A stretch of DNA of 59,297 nucleotides from Planctomycetota bacterium (GTDB taxonomy: Bacteria; Planctomycetota; GCA-002687715). The notes beneath the pieces were generated by a model that was not told the DNA's origin, made no database searches, and was given only the letters and a program-made list of their open reading frames with translations. Location of the stretch: the NCBI GenBank assembly GCA_002683135.1, contig NYSS01000060.1:1-59297 (forward strand), in the 5' to 3' direction. The translations under genes were made by a program, and so were the position numbers. Positions 51,703-59,297 of the stretch are shown in pieces. Every line of letters starts with the position of its first letter. The stretch's first letter is position 1.

Positions 51703-53205
51703 TTAGGGGCGGTCGGGGTCGTCCGATTCGCCGTCCTGTCCGTTGACGCGGGTTTCCTGCTCCTTCACCCGGTAGTAGTCCAGATAGTGGAGGTTCGCCA
51801 CCATGTCGGCCGTGCCGCTGTGGTTGCACGCCACGAAAAACTCGTCGAGCGTCGCTTCACGGCGCAGGAGCTCCTCCGCTATTCGGAGGAGCTCGCGGCG
51901 CCGGTCCTTGTAGCGCGACTCGACGCGTTCCCACCAGAGGGCTGGCCTCGGCGCCAGGTCCTCAAATCCGAGCTGATGCTTCAGGTTCTCGAGCACGTAG
52001 GTGATCTGGTTGTCGGACCAGTCCGACGCATCGCTGATGGCGTTATGTCCGTCCCTGCCAAGTGCGTCGCCGCTCTGGCTGGCGGCCTTGCGCAGCGCCT
52101 GATGCCGTAGCGCTTGTGAGGTGACCGTGATGTGCGGACGCCTGCTGTCTCTGGATAGCCGTGGGGGCCTCCGCCCCCTGATCGTCTTCGACCCGATCGT
52201 CACTGCACGGATCCCTTCACGCTGCATCTCAGGAAGCTGGAAGCGCAGGTCGGTCAGGTGGCGCAGGATGACGCGGGAGAGCCCTCGAGCGCCCGTGCTG
52301 AGAGCTAGCGCTTCTTCGACGATCAGCTTGAGCGCTGGTCCCGTGAAGCGCAGGTCGATCCCGTGCAGGTCAAACAGCGCGGCTTGCTGTCGCAACGGCG
52401 AGACCTCCGACTCAAGGAGGATGGACTCTAGATTGGCCGCGTCGAGTTGATGGACTGGCGTGACCGTCGCGAATCGCCCGATCAGCTCGGGGATGAACCC
52501 GAAGCGGATCAGGTCCTCGGTCTCGACGGAGCTGAGCAACGCGTCGTCGCCCAGGTCCTCCGGGTCGACCTCGTCGACGCCGAACCCGAGGCGCGATCCG
52601 CCCTGCTTGCGCAGTCGATTTGCCACGATCTCCGGAAGTCCGCCGAAGGCGCCCGTGCCGATGAAGAGCAGGTCGGAGGTGTCGATGTCGACCTCCTGTC
52701 CGTCGAACTTCATGGTCACTCGGGTGCCTTCGATGAGTGACAGCAGGCCGTGCTGGACGCCTTCGCCGGAGACATCGCGCCCGCGTGTTTCCCGGCGCGC
52801 GATCTTGTCGATCTCGTCGACGTACACGATGCCGCGCCGTGCGCGGTCGATGTCACCGTCGGCGCGGCTGACCAGACCGGAGATCAAGCTCTCGACGCTG
52901 TCGCCGACGTAACCAGTCTCCGAGAACCTCGTCGCGACCCCGAAGGACGCTGGGATATCGAGCAACTTGGCGAGCATGCGGACCATCAGGGTCTTGCCGC
53001 AGCCCGTTGGACCCATGACGAGGATGTTCTCGCGGGTCAGTCCGAAGGATGACTCCGGGGCGAGGTCGTGGGCGGCGCGGCCGAGGTAGTGTCCGTAGAC
53101 GGCGGTCGCCAGGGCCCGCTTGGCGGCGGTTTGCCCGATGACAAACCGGTCCAACCAGGCGACAAGCTCCGTGGGCGTGGGCAAGATCGCGGTGTTGTTG
53201 TGCAT
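51703..53205 (-). CDS. ClpX-like AAA+ unfoldase without zinc domain, with a novel C-terminal extension
   Basis: 500 residues. The ATPase core is clearly ClpX-type: FVIGQTAAKRALATAVYGHY (residue 21), Walker A GPTGCGKT (65-72), pore loop ETGYVGDSV (96-104), Walker B IVYVDEID (126-133), RDVSGEGVQHGLLSLIEG, a ClpP-binding loop variant LGF (206-208, IGF in ClpX), FIPELIGRF (237) and sensor 2 GARGLSR (306-312). There is no N-terminal four-Cys zinc domain. About 155 residues after the core (345-500), rich in Arg and Trp, match nothing I know. ATG 53205 has GGGAG 8 bases upstream. No clpP is nearby. It may be a second, specialised unfoldase beside canonical ClpX. Confidence 0.85.
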   Translation of the reverse strand: MHNNTAILPTPTELVAWLDRFVIGQTAAKRALATAVYGHYLGRAAHDLAPESSFGLTRENILVMGPTGCGKTLMVRMLAKLLDIPASFGVATRFSETGYVGDSVESLISGLVSRADGDIDRARRGIVYVDEIDKIARRETRGRDVSGEGVQHGLLSLIEGTRVTMKFDGQEVDIDTSDLLFIGTGAFGGLPEIVANRLRKQGGSRLGFGVDEVDPEDLGDDALLSSVETEDLIRFGFIPELIGRFATVTPVHQLDAANLESILLESEVSPLRQQAALFDLHGIDLRFTGPALKLIVEEALALSTGARGLSRVILRHLTDLRFQLPEMQREGIRAVTIGSKTIRGRRPPRLSRDSRRPHITVTSQALRHQALRKAASQSGDALGRDGHNAISDASDWSDNQITYVLENLKHQLGFEDLAPRPALWWERVESRYKDRRRELLRIAEELLRREATLDEFFVACNHSGTADMVANLHYLDYYRVKEQETRVNGQDGESDDPDRP

Positions 53206-53354
53206 GGGGCGCACTCCCAAGTTCCTGAACTCTGTTCCGGCGGGCGACCGGGGGCCCTGGCCCTGGCCTCTCTCCTGTTGTGAAACGGCACAGGATGGCG
53301 CTTGTTTGGCGCTGACAATCGATGACGGGCGGACGGCCGGTGGGGGGCGGGTGT

Positions 53355-53360
53355 TAGACT
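53355..53360 (+). promoter_or_regulatory. -10-like hexamer 6 bases before alr
   Basis: TAGACT ends 6 bases before ATG 53367, with no Shine-Dalgarno. Same hexamer and same spacing as before folP. The gap from 53206 to 53366 otherwise holds nothing I can support. Confidence 0.4.
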
Positions 53361-53366
53361 CGGTCC

Positions 53367-54530
53367 ATGCGAGGGCTTAGGGGAGATGGCCCGCGCGGGG
53401 GTTGTTTGCGGAATTGGGCGGAGATCGATCTGCCCGCGTTCGCATCGAATGTGCGGACGCTCTGTGAGCGATCTCCGGGCGGTCGCCTGATGGCGGTCTT
53501 GAAGGCAGACGCCTACGGTCACGGGGCGAGCCTCCTGGCCCCCGTCGCCGAGCAAGCCGGGGTCGCATCCTTGGGCGTCGGCGATTCGACGGAGGCGTTG
53601 GAATTACGCCGCGCCGGCGCCCGCGCTCCCATCCTCGTGCTGGGGGCGCTGGTGTCCTCCGAGATTCCCCTCGTCGTCGCCTCGGGGATCACTCCTGTCA
53701 TCCACTCCAGGGGGCGTCTCGCCGAACTGGAAGAAGAAGCGCGGCGGCAGGGGCGGGTCTTGCCCGTACACCTGAAGGTGGACACCGGAATGGCCAGACT
53801 TGGGATGCGGGCGGAGAAGGTGCCGGGGGCGGCGCGGGAGATCGCGCGGTCTCCGTGGCTCCGCCTTGAGGGGCTGATGAGCCACCTGGCAGGGCCCGGA
53901 TCGGGTGGCGATTCGGCCGACCGGGCGCAGGTCCGGAGGTTCACGGGTTTGCTTGAGGAGCTGTCCCGGGAGCGGCTGCGTCCGCCCCAGGTCCATCTGC
54001 GAAACTCAGCCGCCATCTTTGATGATGAACTGAAGGTGCCGGGAGAGACGCTGGTTCGGGCCGGGGCGGCGCTCTATGGCTTCATGGCGGAGCGCCCGGC
54101 GGCGCCCGGGCTCCTCCCGGTGCTGTCCCTGAAGACCCAAGTCGTGTTCATCAAGGACGTGGAGTCGGGCAGCCGTGTGGGCTACGGTGGTGTCTTCGCT
54201 GCCCGGCGACTCACCCGTCTTGCCGTGGTGCCGCTCGGCTACGATGACGGGGTCCCACCGGGGCTCGCGCAGGCGGGTGAAGTGCTCGTTCGCGGTCGAC
54301 GCGCGCGTATCGCTGGAGCCATTTCGATGGATTACACGACCATCGACATCACGGACGTTCCCGGCGCCAAGGTCGGTGACGAGGTCACGTTCATCGGCGC
54401 GCAGGAGCGCGACCGGATCACCGTATGGGATGTGGCTCGATTGGCGGGCACCGCGCCCCATGCCGTCGTCTGCGGCCTCGGACGTAGAGTCGTCCGGGTG
54501 CCGGCTGGCGAGAAGGTCGCCGTCGGATGA
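53367..54530 (+). CDS. alr: Alanine racemase
   Basis: 387 residues; PLP enzyme that makes D-alanine for peptidoglycan. AVLKADAYGHGASLLAPVAE near residue 43 carries the PLP Lys. VHLKVDTGMARLGMR near 131, HLRNSAAIF near 210, SGSRVGYGGVF near 265 (catalytic Tyr) and AGAISMDYTTIDIT near 312 complete the family set. ATG 53367 gives a 15-residue extension before NWAEIDLPAF; a TTG at 53404 would start closer to the family consensus. The stop overlaps the start of the AsmA-like gene by 4 bases. Confidence 0.93.
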   Translation: MRGLRGDGPRGGCLRNWAEIDLPAFASNVRTLCERSPGGRLMAVLKADAYGHGASLLAPVAEQAGVASLGVGDSTEALELRRAGARAPILVLGALVSSEIPLVVASGITPVIHSRGRLAELEEEARRQGRVLPVHLKVDTGMARLGMRAEKVPGAAREIARSPWLRLEGLMSHLAGPGSGGDSADRAQVRRFTGLLEELSRERLRPPQVHLRNSAAIFDDELKVPGETLVRAGAALYGFMAERPAAPGLLPVLSLKTQVVFIKDVESGSRVGYGGVFAARRLTRLAVVPLGYDDGVPPGLAQAGEVLVRGRRARIAGAISMDYTTIDITDVPGAKVGDEVTFIGAQERDRITVWDVARLAGTAPHAVVCGLGRRVVRVPAGEKVAVG

Positions 54531-57500
54531 GCCGCCGAACGGCCGTGCTCTTCGGCACGACCTGGCTCACCGTGCTCTTCGTCGCGAACGCGGGGCTGCT
54601 GCTGCGCCCCGAGAGCTTGCGGCGTCAGGTGGACTTGGCGCTCGCGGATCTCTTTCGTTCGCGCGTGACGTACGCTTCGTTTGAGGGTTCCTGGCCTCAC
54701 GATCTCGTGCTTCGCGACGTCCGTATCATGCACCCGGACCGCCCTGCATCGCTGCTCGCTTCAGTGGACGAGATTCAGCTCGGCGTGGCATGGGCCAGCG
54801 CGGCGCTCGGCGGATCGCCCGTAGAGGAGGTCCGCGTGGTCCGCCCGCATCTTGAGCTGGCGTGGAATGCGAACGGAGTGCTCGACCTGCCGTCGCCGCT
54901 GGCCGAGGGTGACGGCGAGGACACCGGTGGACGACCTCGCGTGAAGGTGGAGGGCCTGTCGATTCACCTCATGGACACGCCCTTCCTGGTGAAGCCGGAT
55001 GTACAGATCGAGCTACCCGACTTCCGAGTGTCTCTTGTCCCGGACGGTTCGGATGATTGGCTCTACCAGTTCATCGCGAGCGTCGATGACGAACACCTGG
55101 GCAACCTCGGTGCCTTTGGTCGTTTCAGCGCCACGGAGCTCGACCTCGAGTTGTCGCGCAAGGACTTCCTTGTCACGTCGGCGATGAAGGAGATCCTGGA
55201 CCCGGATGTCAGGTCGCTGATCGACCTCTTCAAGATCGCGGGTGGGATTCAACTCGTGGGTGAACTCAAGTCCGTCCCCGAGGCGGAAGAGGGCACGCAA
55301 GGCACGGGTGCGCGGTTCCGCGGGCGGATCGAATTCGATGACCTGGCCGTCTCCATCTGGCCAGACGGCCCGGACGGCAGCCCGTGGCCGCAAGCCGTGT
55401 CCCAACTCCGTGGGGTCATCGAGTACGAGGACGGCCGGTTCACGATCAAGGACCAGGTCCTCGGATTCGTCGAGGGCGCGCGCGTGAAGTGCGGTGGTCA
55501 CGTGGACTTCTCGAAAGGTGAGCCCGATATCAAGATCGTCGGCGAGGTGCTCGACTTGGAGATCGACGACGGGTTCGTCGAGCGCCTGGGCGCCTTGCCT
55601 GGTCCGGGCAAAGAGATCCGCGAGCAGCTCCGGCAGTGGGAGCTGCGAGGGCCCGTTGACGTCGCGTTCAGCCTCGCGCAAAGCCCATTGATTTCAGAAG
55701 AGATCCGGCTCGTCCCCAATATCGTGGTCCAGCTTCAGGGTTGCGACCTGACCTATCGCGGGGCGATCAGCACCAAGACCGGCAAGCGCAAGGGGTTCCC
55801 CTACCTGGTGCGCAATCTCCGGGGAGACATCGCGCTGGACGACCAGGGGCTGCGGCTGCGCTCGCTGCACGCCGAGGACGGCTCCGTCAGCTTGTTGGCG
55901 CGTGGCACCGTCGATTATTCACGCAACGGTGACGAGACGTACAGCGCCCAGGTATGGGTGTCGGGCCTCCGTGTCGATGAGGATGAGGAGGAGTTATACG
56001 AGGCCTTCGAGCCTGAGGTCGCCCAGGTGCTGCGCGACCTTCGCATGCAAGGATCGGTCAACCTCCAGGTCGTGGCAGAGCGAACCAGGGACGATCCCAC
56101 CGACGTCGATCCGGAGGTCATTATCAGCCTCAATGGACTGCGTCTGCATCCAAAGGGTTTCCCCTATCTGTTAGAGGACGCGCGTGGACAGGTGGTGGTC
56201 ACCCGGGATGGCTGGGTGAAGCTGGAGTCGTTGACTGTCCGGCACCAGGGCGGGCGGCTTCACGCATGGGGACAGGTGGGCACGGGTCCCCACGCGGACG
56301 CCTTCAAGGTCTCGGTCGGCCTGCGCGACGTGGTCTTCGATGAGGCGCTGCGAGTCGGCCTCAAGGAACTCGTCCCCGAGGTCGTTGAGGCGATGGACGA
56401 CCTCTCGGTGCGCGGCGTGATCGAGCGCGCCGATGTGGTCGTGGAGGACCGTGCGGGCGGTTCGGGCCTGTCGGTCGAGGCCACGCTGCACCTGGACGGC
56501 GCGAGCATCGCTCCCAAGGACCCGAACGTGACGATCGAGGACATCGCCGCGGTGGTGGAGATCTGGCATCGGGCCGGGCAGAGCAGGATCTCGGTGGCCG
56601 AAGGTGGGAAGGGGAGCATCGCCGGCGAGAGATTCGACTTCGAGGCAGGCTTCCGGATCGGCTCGGATTGGTTCTGCAAGCTGAAGAGCAGGGACTTTGC
56701 CGTCGACGAGGAGATGTTGACCGCGCTCGAAGGGGCGCTGGCGGTTCTGGGGGACCGCAATCTTCGTCCCAAGATCAGCGGGCGTGCGAGCGCCGAGGTC
56801 ACGATCCGTGGTCGTGTCGGCATGCCAGCCACGGTCACCGCCGACCTCGAGGCTCTCGGACTCAAGGTCGTGCCGCCAGCCTGGACCATGACGGCGCTCG
56901 ACGATGTCCGTTGCAAGATCCGCTTCGACAAGGCGGGGTTTCGTGTGACCGATCTCGTGGCTCGCATCCCGCGCCCGTCGGACCTGCCGCCGCTTCCTGC
57001 TCCGTCTCTGGGAGGCGGGGAGCGGCCGTTTCAGGCCAATCCCGGGATCATCCTGAAGCTTGAGAGCGCTGGCATCTCTACACGCCCCTCGGGCATCCGC
57101 GTCGGCATGACGGACGTGGAGCTCACGGATGTCCCGTTCGAGACTTGGGTGCTGGATATCCTCGGCGTGTCGAAGAGGGATCAGGAGGCTCTCGAGCTCC
57201 CGCCGCGGGCGGGCGCCATGAACTTGCGATTCAAGTCGGCTGTCGTTGGGCCGGCCAGCGTGATGCTGTTGGGCGGCGCGGCCGAGTTGATGGGGATCCA
57301 TATCGGAGGTGACTCCGACCTCTACCTGGAGGAGGGGCGGCTCAAGAACTTCGAATTCGCGCTCGATCCGCGCGGCAACATCACGTTTGGGAAGAACAAC
57401 GAGATCGAGCTCGTGGCCACGGACTTCCGCCTGTTCGGTATCCCCATCCCCCATCTCGAGGCCCGGGTGGAGGGAGACAACGAGGGGGTGACGCTGACGG

Positions 57501-58447
57501 GGATCGTTGGGACCCTGTTCGGCTTCGACTATGACTCGTTCGATGTGAAGACTGCGCATGATCGAGAGTTGCGTGAACGCGCCATTTCCATGCGGTACCT
57601 GGACCCCCGAGAGGCCAGGACCAAGACCGCGGCGCAACTCCGCGCGATCATCGAACGAGAGGAGGATTTTGACATCCTCGGCGCTGACGAAGCGACGTTG
57701 CGGGCGTACGCGGAGGAGCACCTCTACCTGAGCCGCGCGCGTGCTCGTCGGCTGGATGCGGAGCGATTGCGGAGCATCATCTCTGAGAAGAGGAGCGTCC
57801 GGCGTCGAGGGGTGATTTATGGCGAGACGACCAAGCTGGCCGTCACGTGGGATGGCGAATTCTCGCTACAGGCCGACCTCAGGGAGGTGGACCTGGGGAA
57901 CGCGCTGCAGTCTCTCGGGGCTGAAGGCGAGGAGGTCGATGGAAACCTGAACTCCCATGTCGAGCTGCGTGGCACCCTCGGGTCCCCCAAGACCTGGGAG
58001 GGCAACGGATGGGTGAAGGCCAGCGTCCATGGTCTCATCCGGCTGCCCGTGTTCCTCAAGATGTTCAAGCGGCTTCCCTTCATGGTCCCCGGCACCAGGA
58101 CGGACCTGAATTGCACGTTTAACGTCGGTGACGGCGTGGTGACGCTGACCGAGGGGAACACGCGGTCTCCGGGGCTCGATCTCGAGCTTGAGCCTCCGGC
58201 GACGATCACGTTCGGTGGGATCATCAAGGCGCGCTTCGACGCGCAGCACAAGGGCGGCATTATCCCCCTGGTCTCCGATATCCTGGGGGTGATACCGGGG
58301 TTGTTGCTGGACGGCGTTGTCGTGGAGGGGCCGCTGGAGGATCCGAAGGTGGAGCCGCGCTCGTTTGGCGTCGGCGCAACGACCCCCGGGACCGCGGGCG
58401 GGCGCAAGCCGCTCCTGAAGCCACCACGTCGGGCGGTGGGCCGCTGA
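54527..58447 (+). CDS. Giant AsmA-like envelope protein
   Basis: 1306 residues. One N-terminal span (about 5-27), then a very long, mostly beta-strand periplasmic region with repeated AsmA/YhdP-like units: VTYASFEGSWPHDLVLRDVR near residue 45, then EEVRVVRPHLELAWNANGVL near 102, and many short repeats in which a strand is followed by Gly-Asp turns. A charged helical insert of about 90 residues (around 1020-1105) breaks the strand pattern. The C-terminal piece ending LEPPATITFGGIIKARFDAQ, LLLDGVVVEGPLEDPKVEP is a typical AsmA/TamB end. Such proteins form bridges that carry phospholipid between the two membranes. It starts in the alr stop codon. Confidence 0.8.
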   Translation: MSRRTAVLFGTTWLTVLFVANAGLLLRPESLRRQVDLALADLFRSRVTYASFEGSWPHDLVLRDVRIMHPDRPASLLASVDEIQLGVAWASAALGGSPVEEVRVVRPHLELAWNANGVLDLPSPLAEGDGEDTGGRPRVKVEGLSIHLMDTPFLVKPDVQIELPDFRVSLVPDGSDDWLYQFIASVDDEHLGNLGAFGRFSATELDLELSRKDFLVTSAMKEILDPDVRSLIDLFKIAGGIQLVGELKSVPEAEEGTQGTGARFRGRIEFDDLAVSIWPDGPDGSPWPQAVSQLRGVIEYEDGRFTIKDQVLGFVEGARVKCGGHVDFSKGEPDIKIVGEVLDLEIDDGFVERLGALPGPGKEIREQLRQWELRGPVDVAFSLAQSPLISEEIRLVPNIVVQLQGCDLTYRGAISTKTGKRKGFPYLVRNLRGDIALDDQGLRLRSLHAEDGSVSLLARGTVDYSRNGDETYSAQVWVSGLRVDEDEEELYEAFEPEVAQVLRDLRMQGSVNLQVVAERTRDDPTDVDPEVIISLNGLRLHPKGFPYLLEDARGQVVVTRDGWVKLESLTVRHQGGRLHAWGQVGTGPHADAFKVSVGLRDVVFDEALRVGLKELVPEVVEAMDDLSVRGVIERADVVVEDRAGGSGLSVEATLHLDGASIAPKDPNVTIEDIAAVVEIWHRAGQSRISVAEGGKGSIAGERFDFEAGFRIGSDWFCKLKSRDFAVDEEMLTALEGALAVLGDRNLRPKISGRASAEVTIRGRVGMPATVTADLEALGLKVVPPAWTMTALDDVRCKIRFDKAGFRVTDLVARIPRPSDLPPLPAPSLGGGERPFQANPGIILKLESAGISTRPSGIRVGMTDVELTDVPFETWVLDILGVSKRDQEALELPPRAGAMNLRFKSAVVGPASVMLLGGAAELMGIHIGGDSDLYLEEGRLKNFEFALDPRGNITFGKNNEIELVATDFRLFGIPIPHLEARVEGDNEGVTLTGIVGTLFGFDYDSFDVKTAHDRELRERAISMRYLDPREARTKTAAQLRAIIEREEDFDILGADEATLRAYAEEHLYLSRARARRLDAERLRSIISEKRSVRRRGVIYGETTKLAVTWDGEFSLQADLREVDLGNALQSLGAEGEEVDGNLNSHVELRGTLGSPKTWEGNGWVKASVHGLIRLPVFLKMFKRLPFMVPGTRTDLNCTFNVGDGVVTLTEGNTRSPGLDLELEPPATITFGGIIKARFDAQHKGGIIPLVSDILGVIPGLLLDGVVVEGPLEDPKVEPRSFGVGATTPGTAGGRKPLLKPPRRAVGR

Positions 58448-58525
58448 TCTCTCGTACGCCATCGCCGCGCAGTCGAGTGGGGCGAGCAAGGAAGGTAGGG
58501 CTGTAGGATGGGGGCAGGAGGCGTG

Positions 58526-59297
58526 ATGGAGTCCGATCGCATCATCGCGGTGATCATGGCCGGCGGCAGCGGGACACGGTTCTGGCCGCGCAGCCGCCGA
58601 GCCATGCCCAAGCAGTTCCTCTCCTTCGACGGACAGGGCTCGTTGCTGCGGCAGACCGTGGAGCGCCTCGACGGACTGGTCCCGCGTGACCGGATCCTCG
58701 TTGTGACCGGGTCCGAGCATGTGGAACTTGCTCGTGAGCAGGCGGGCGTGCCTGGCGAGAATGTGATCGGTGAACCCTGTGGGCGGGATACGGCCCCGTG
58801 TGTCGGGCTCGGCTCGCGGCTCGCTCAGGGCATGCGTGACGACGCTGTCGTCGTTGTGCTGTCTGCGGATCACATGATCCAGCCGGTGGGGGCGTTCCAG
58901 GCTTCGGTCGCGCGGGCCGCGACGTTGGCGGCCGCATCCGGCTCCCTCGTCACGATGGGATTACGTCCGGATCGTCCGGCGACTGGCTACGGTTACATCG
59001 AGGTGGGGGATCGGCTGGACGACGAGGCGCCCAATGCTCATCGGGTGGTCCGATTCTGCGAGAAGCCCGATCTCGAGACCGCCCGCGGCTTTGTCGAGGG
59101 AGGCAAGCACCTCTGGAACAGCGGCAATCTTGCGTTCACCGCCGAGGCCATGCTCTCGGCGATCGAGGCGCACCTCCCTGAGCTCTTCCGACAGCTCATG
59201 TCCATCTCTGATCCGAGGAGCGCTGACGAGCTCGCGCGTGTCTACCCGGATATGGAGGGCATCTCCGTCGACTACGGCATCCTCGAGAGGGCGGAGG
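58526..59297 (+). CDS. manC: Mannose-1-phosphate guanylyltransferase (partial, runs off the right edge)
   Basis: 257 codons are present. IIAVIMAGGSGTRFWPRSRR is the nucleotidyltransferase signature, followed by AMPKQFLSF, IGEPCGRDTAPC, VVLSADHMIQPVGAF, RPATGYGYIEVG, FCEKPD and HLWNSGNLAF, the full GDP-mannose pyrophosphorylase order. It makes GDP-mannose for surface glycans. ATG 58526 has AGGAGG 4 bases upstream; ATG 58508 is in frame and possible. The C-terminus lies outside the window, so a fused isomerase domain cannot be judged. Confidence 0.92.
   Translation, partial: MESDRIIAVIMAGGSGTRFWPRSRRAMPKQFLSFDGQGSLLRQTVERLDGLVPRDRILVVTGSEHVELAREQAGVPGENVIGEPCGRDTAPCVGLGSRLAQGMRDDAVVVVLSADHMIQPVGAFQASVARAATLAAASGSLVTMGLRPDRPATGYGYIEVGDRLDDEAPNAHRVVRFCEKPDLETARGFVEGGKHLWNSGNLAFTAEAMLSAIEAHLPELFRQLMSISDPRSADELARVYPDMEGISVDYGILERAE

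Noticed and set aside
51677..51716. Short direct repeat GGGCGGTCG between tsaB and the ClpX-like gene
   Set aside because: Only 9-10 bases in GC-rich sequence, easily by chance; no mobile-element context.
56171..57721. 516-codon minus-strand frame opposite the AsmA-like gene
   Set aside because: Arg/His/Leu-rich with no recognisable domain; antisense of a continuous coding frame.
1..59297. tRNA, rRNA, IS, prophage, CRISPR or defence genes
   Set aside because: I looked for tRNA-like ends, transposase and integrase motifs and regular repeats and saw none; short ncRNAs cannot be excluded by eye.

Overview
The window is about two-thirds G+C, densely coded on both strands, and has no rRNA, tRNA, insertion sequence, phage gene or CRISPR array that I can see. 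It looks like an ordinary chromosomal segment of a Gram-negative-type bacterium: it carries an LptE-like and a BamD-like outer-membrane lipoprotein and an AsmA-like envelope giant. The Bat/MoxR operon, the CdaA-CdaR-GlmM operon, a eukaryotic-type NADP isocitrate dehydrogenase and short secreted orphan proteins with Ala-X-Ala type signal peptides together suggest a deep-branching Planctomycetota lineage. That assignment is inference; no marker gene here settles it.

Layout. 1-5.9 kb: a large orphan membrane protein, a secreted orphan, a tRNA-dihydrouridine synthase and a YigZ/IMPACT protein. 5.95-6.8 kb (minus): an EF-hand/deiodinase-like protein whose reading frame crosses an in-frame TGA. The TGA sits exactly where deiodinases have selenocysteine and is followed by a bacterial-SECIS-like hairpin; this is the most striking single feature. 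6.9-12.5 kb: a GH84-like protein, then icd, malate synthase and isocitrate lyase (glyoxylate shunt). 12.5-19.8 kb (minus): ChbG/HpnK-like deacetylase, GT2 glycosyltransferase, alpha/alpha-barrel protein, HtpG and CstA. 19.8-27.3 kb: a surface-polysaccharide region with a GT-C-type membrane glycosyltransferase, two flippases, two SGNH hydrolases, a secreted orphan and a 36-codon secreted peptide.

27.3-30.9 kb: ApaH, a stand-alone MetE-like methionine synthase core, and (minus) a sodium:solute symporter with a small membrane partner. 31.0-41.6 kb: a six-gene MoxR-DUF58-DUF4381-BatA-BatB/C-BatD/E operon in which both BatB+BatC and BatD+BatE are fused, each keeping an internal signal- or lipobox-like segment at the seam. 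41.65-43.0 kb: a freestanding archaeal-type ThrRS editing domain (minus) diverging from a HEAT-repeat lipoprotein. 43.1-51.7 kb: a housekeeping run CorC-like, RecO, BamD-like, LptE, FolP, CdaA, CdaR, GlmM, TsaB, mostly with 4-base overlaps. 51.7-59.3 kb: a ClpX-like ATPase without the zinc domain (minus), alanine racemase, a 1306-residue AsmA-like protein, and the start of a GDP-mannose pyrophosphorylase that runs off the right edge.

Functional threads: envelope biogenesis (LptE, BamD, AsmA-like, Alr, GlmM, polysaccharide genes) and c-di-AMP signalling; carbon metabolism on C2 compounds (icd-aceB-aceA, CstA); and protein quality control (HtpG, ClpX-like, MoxR/Bat). Several genes without Shine-Dalgarno sequences have a TAnnnT hexamer 6-9 bases before the start codon, which suggests leaderless transcription.
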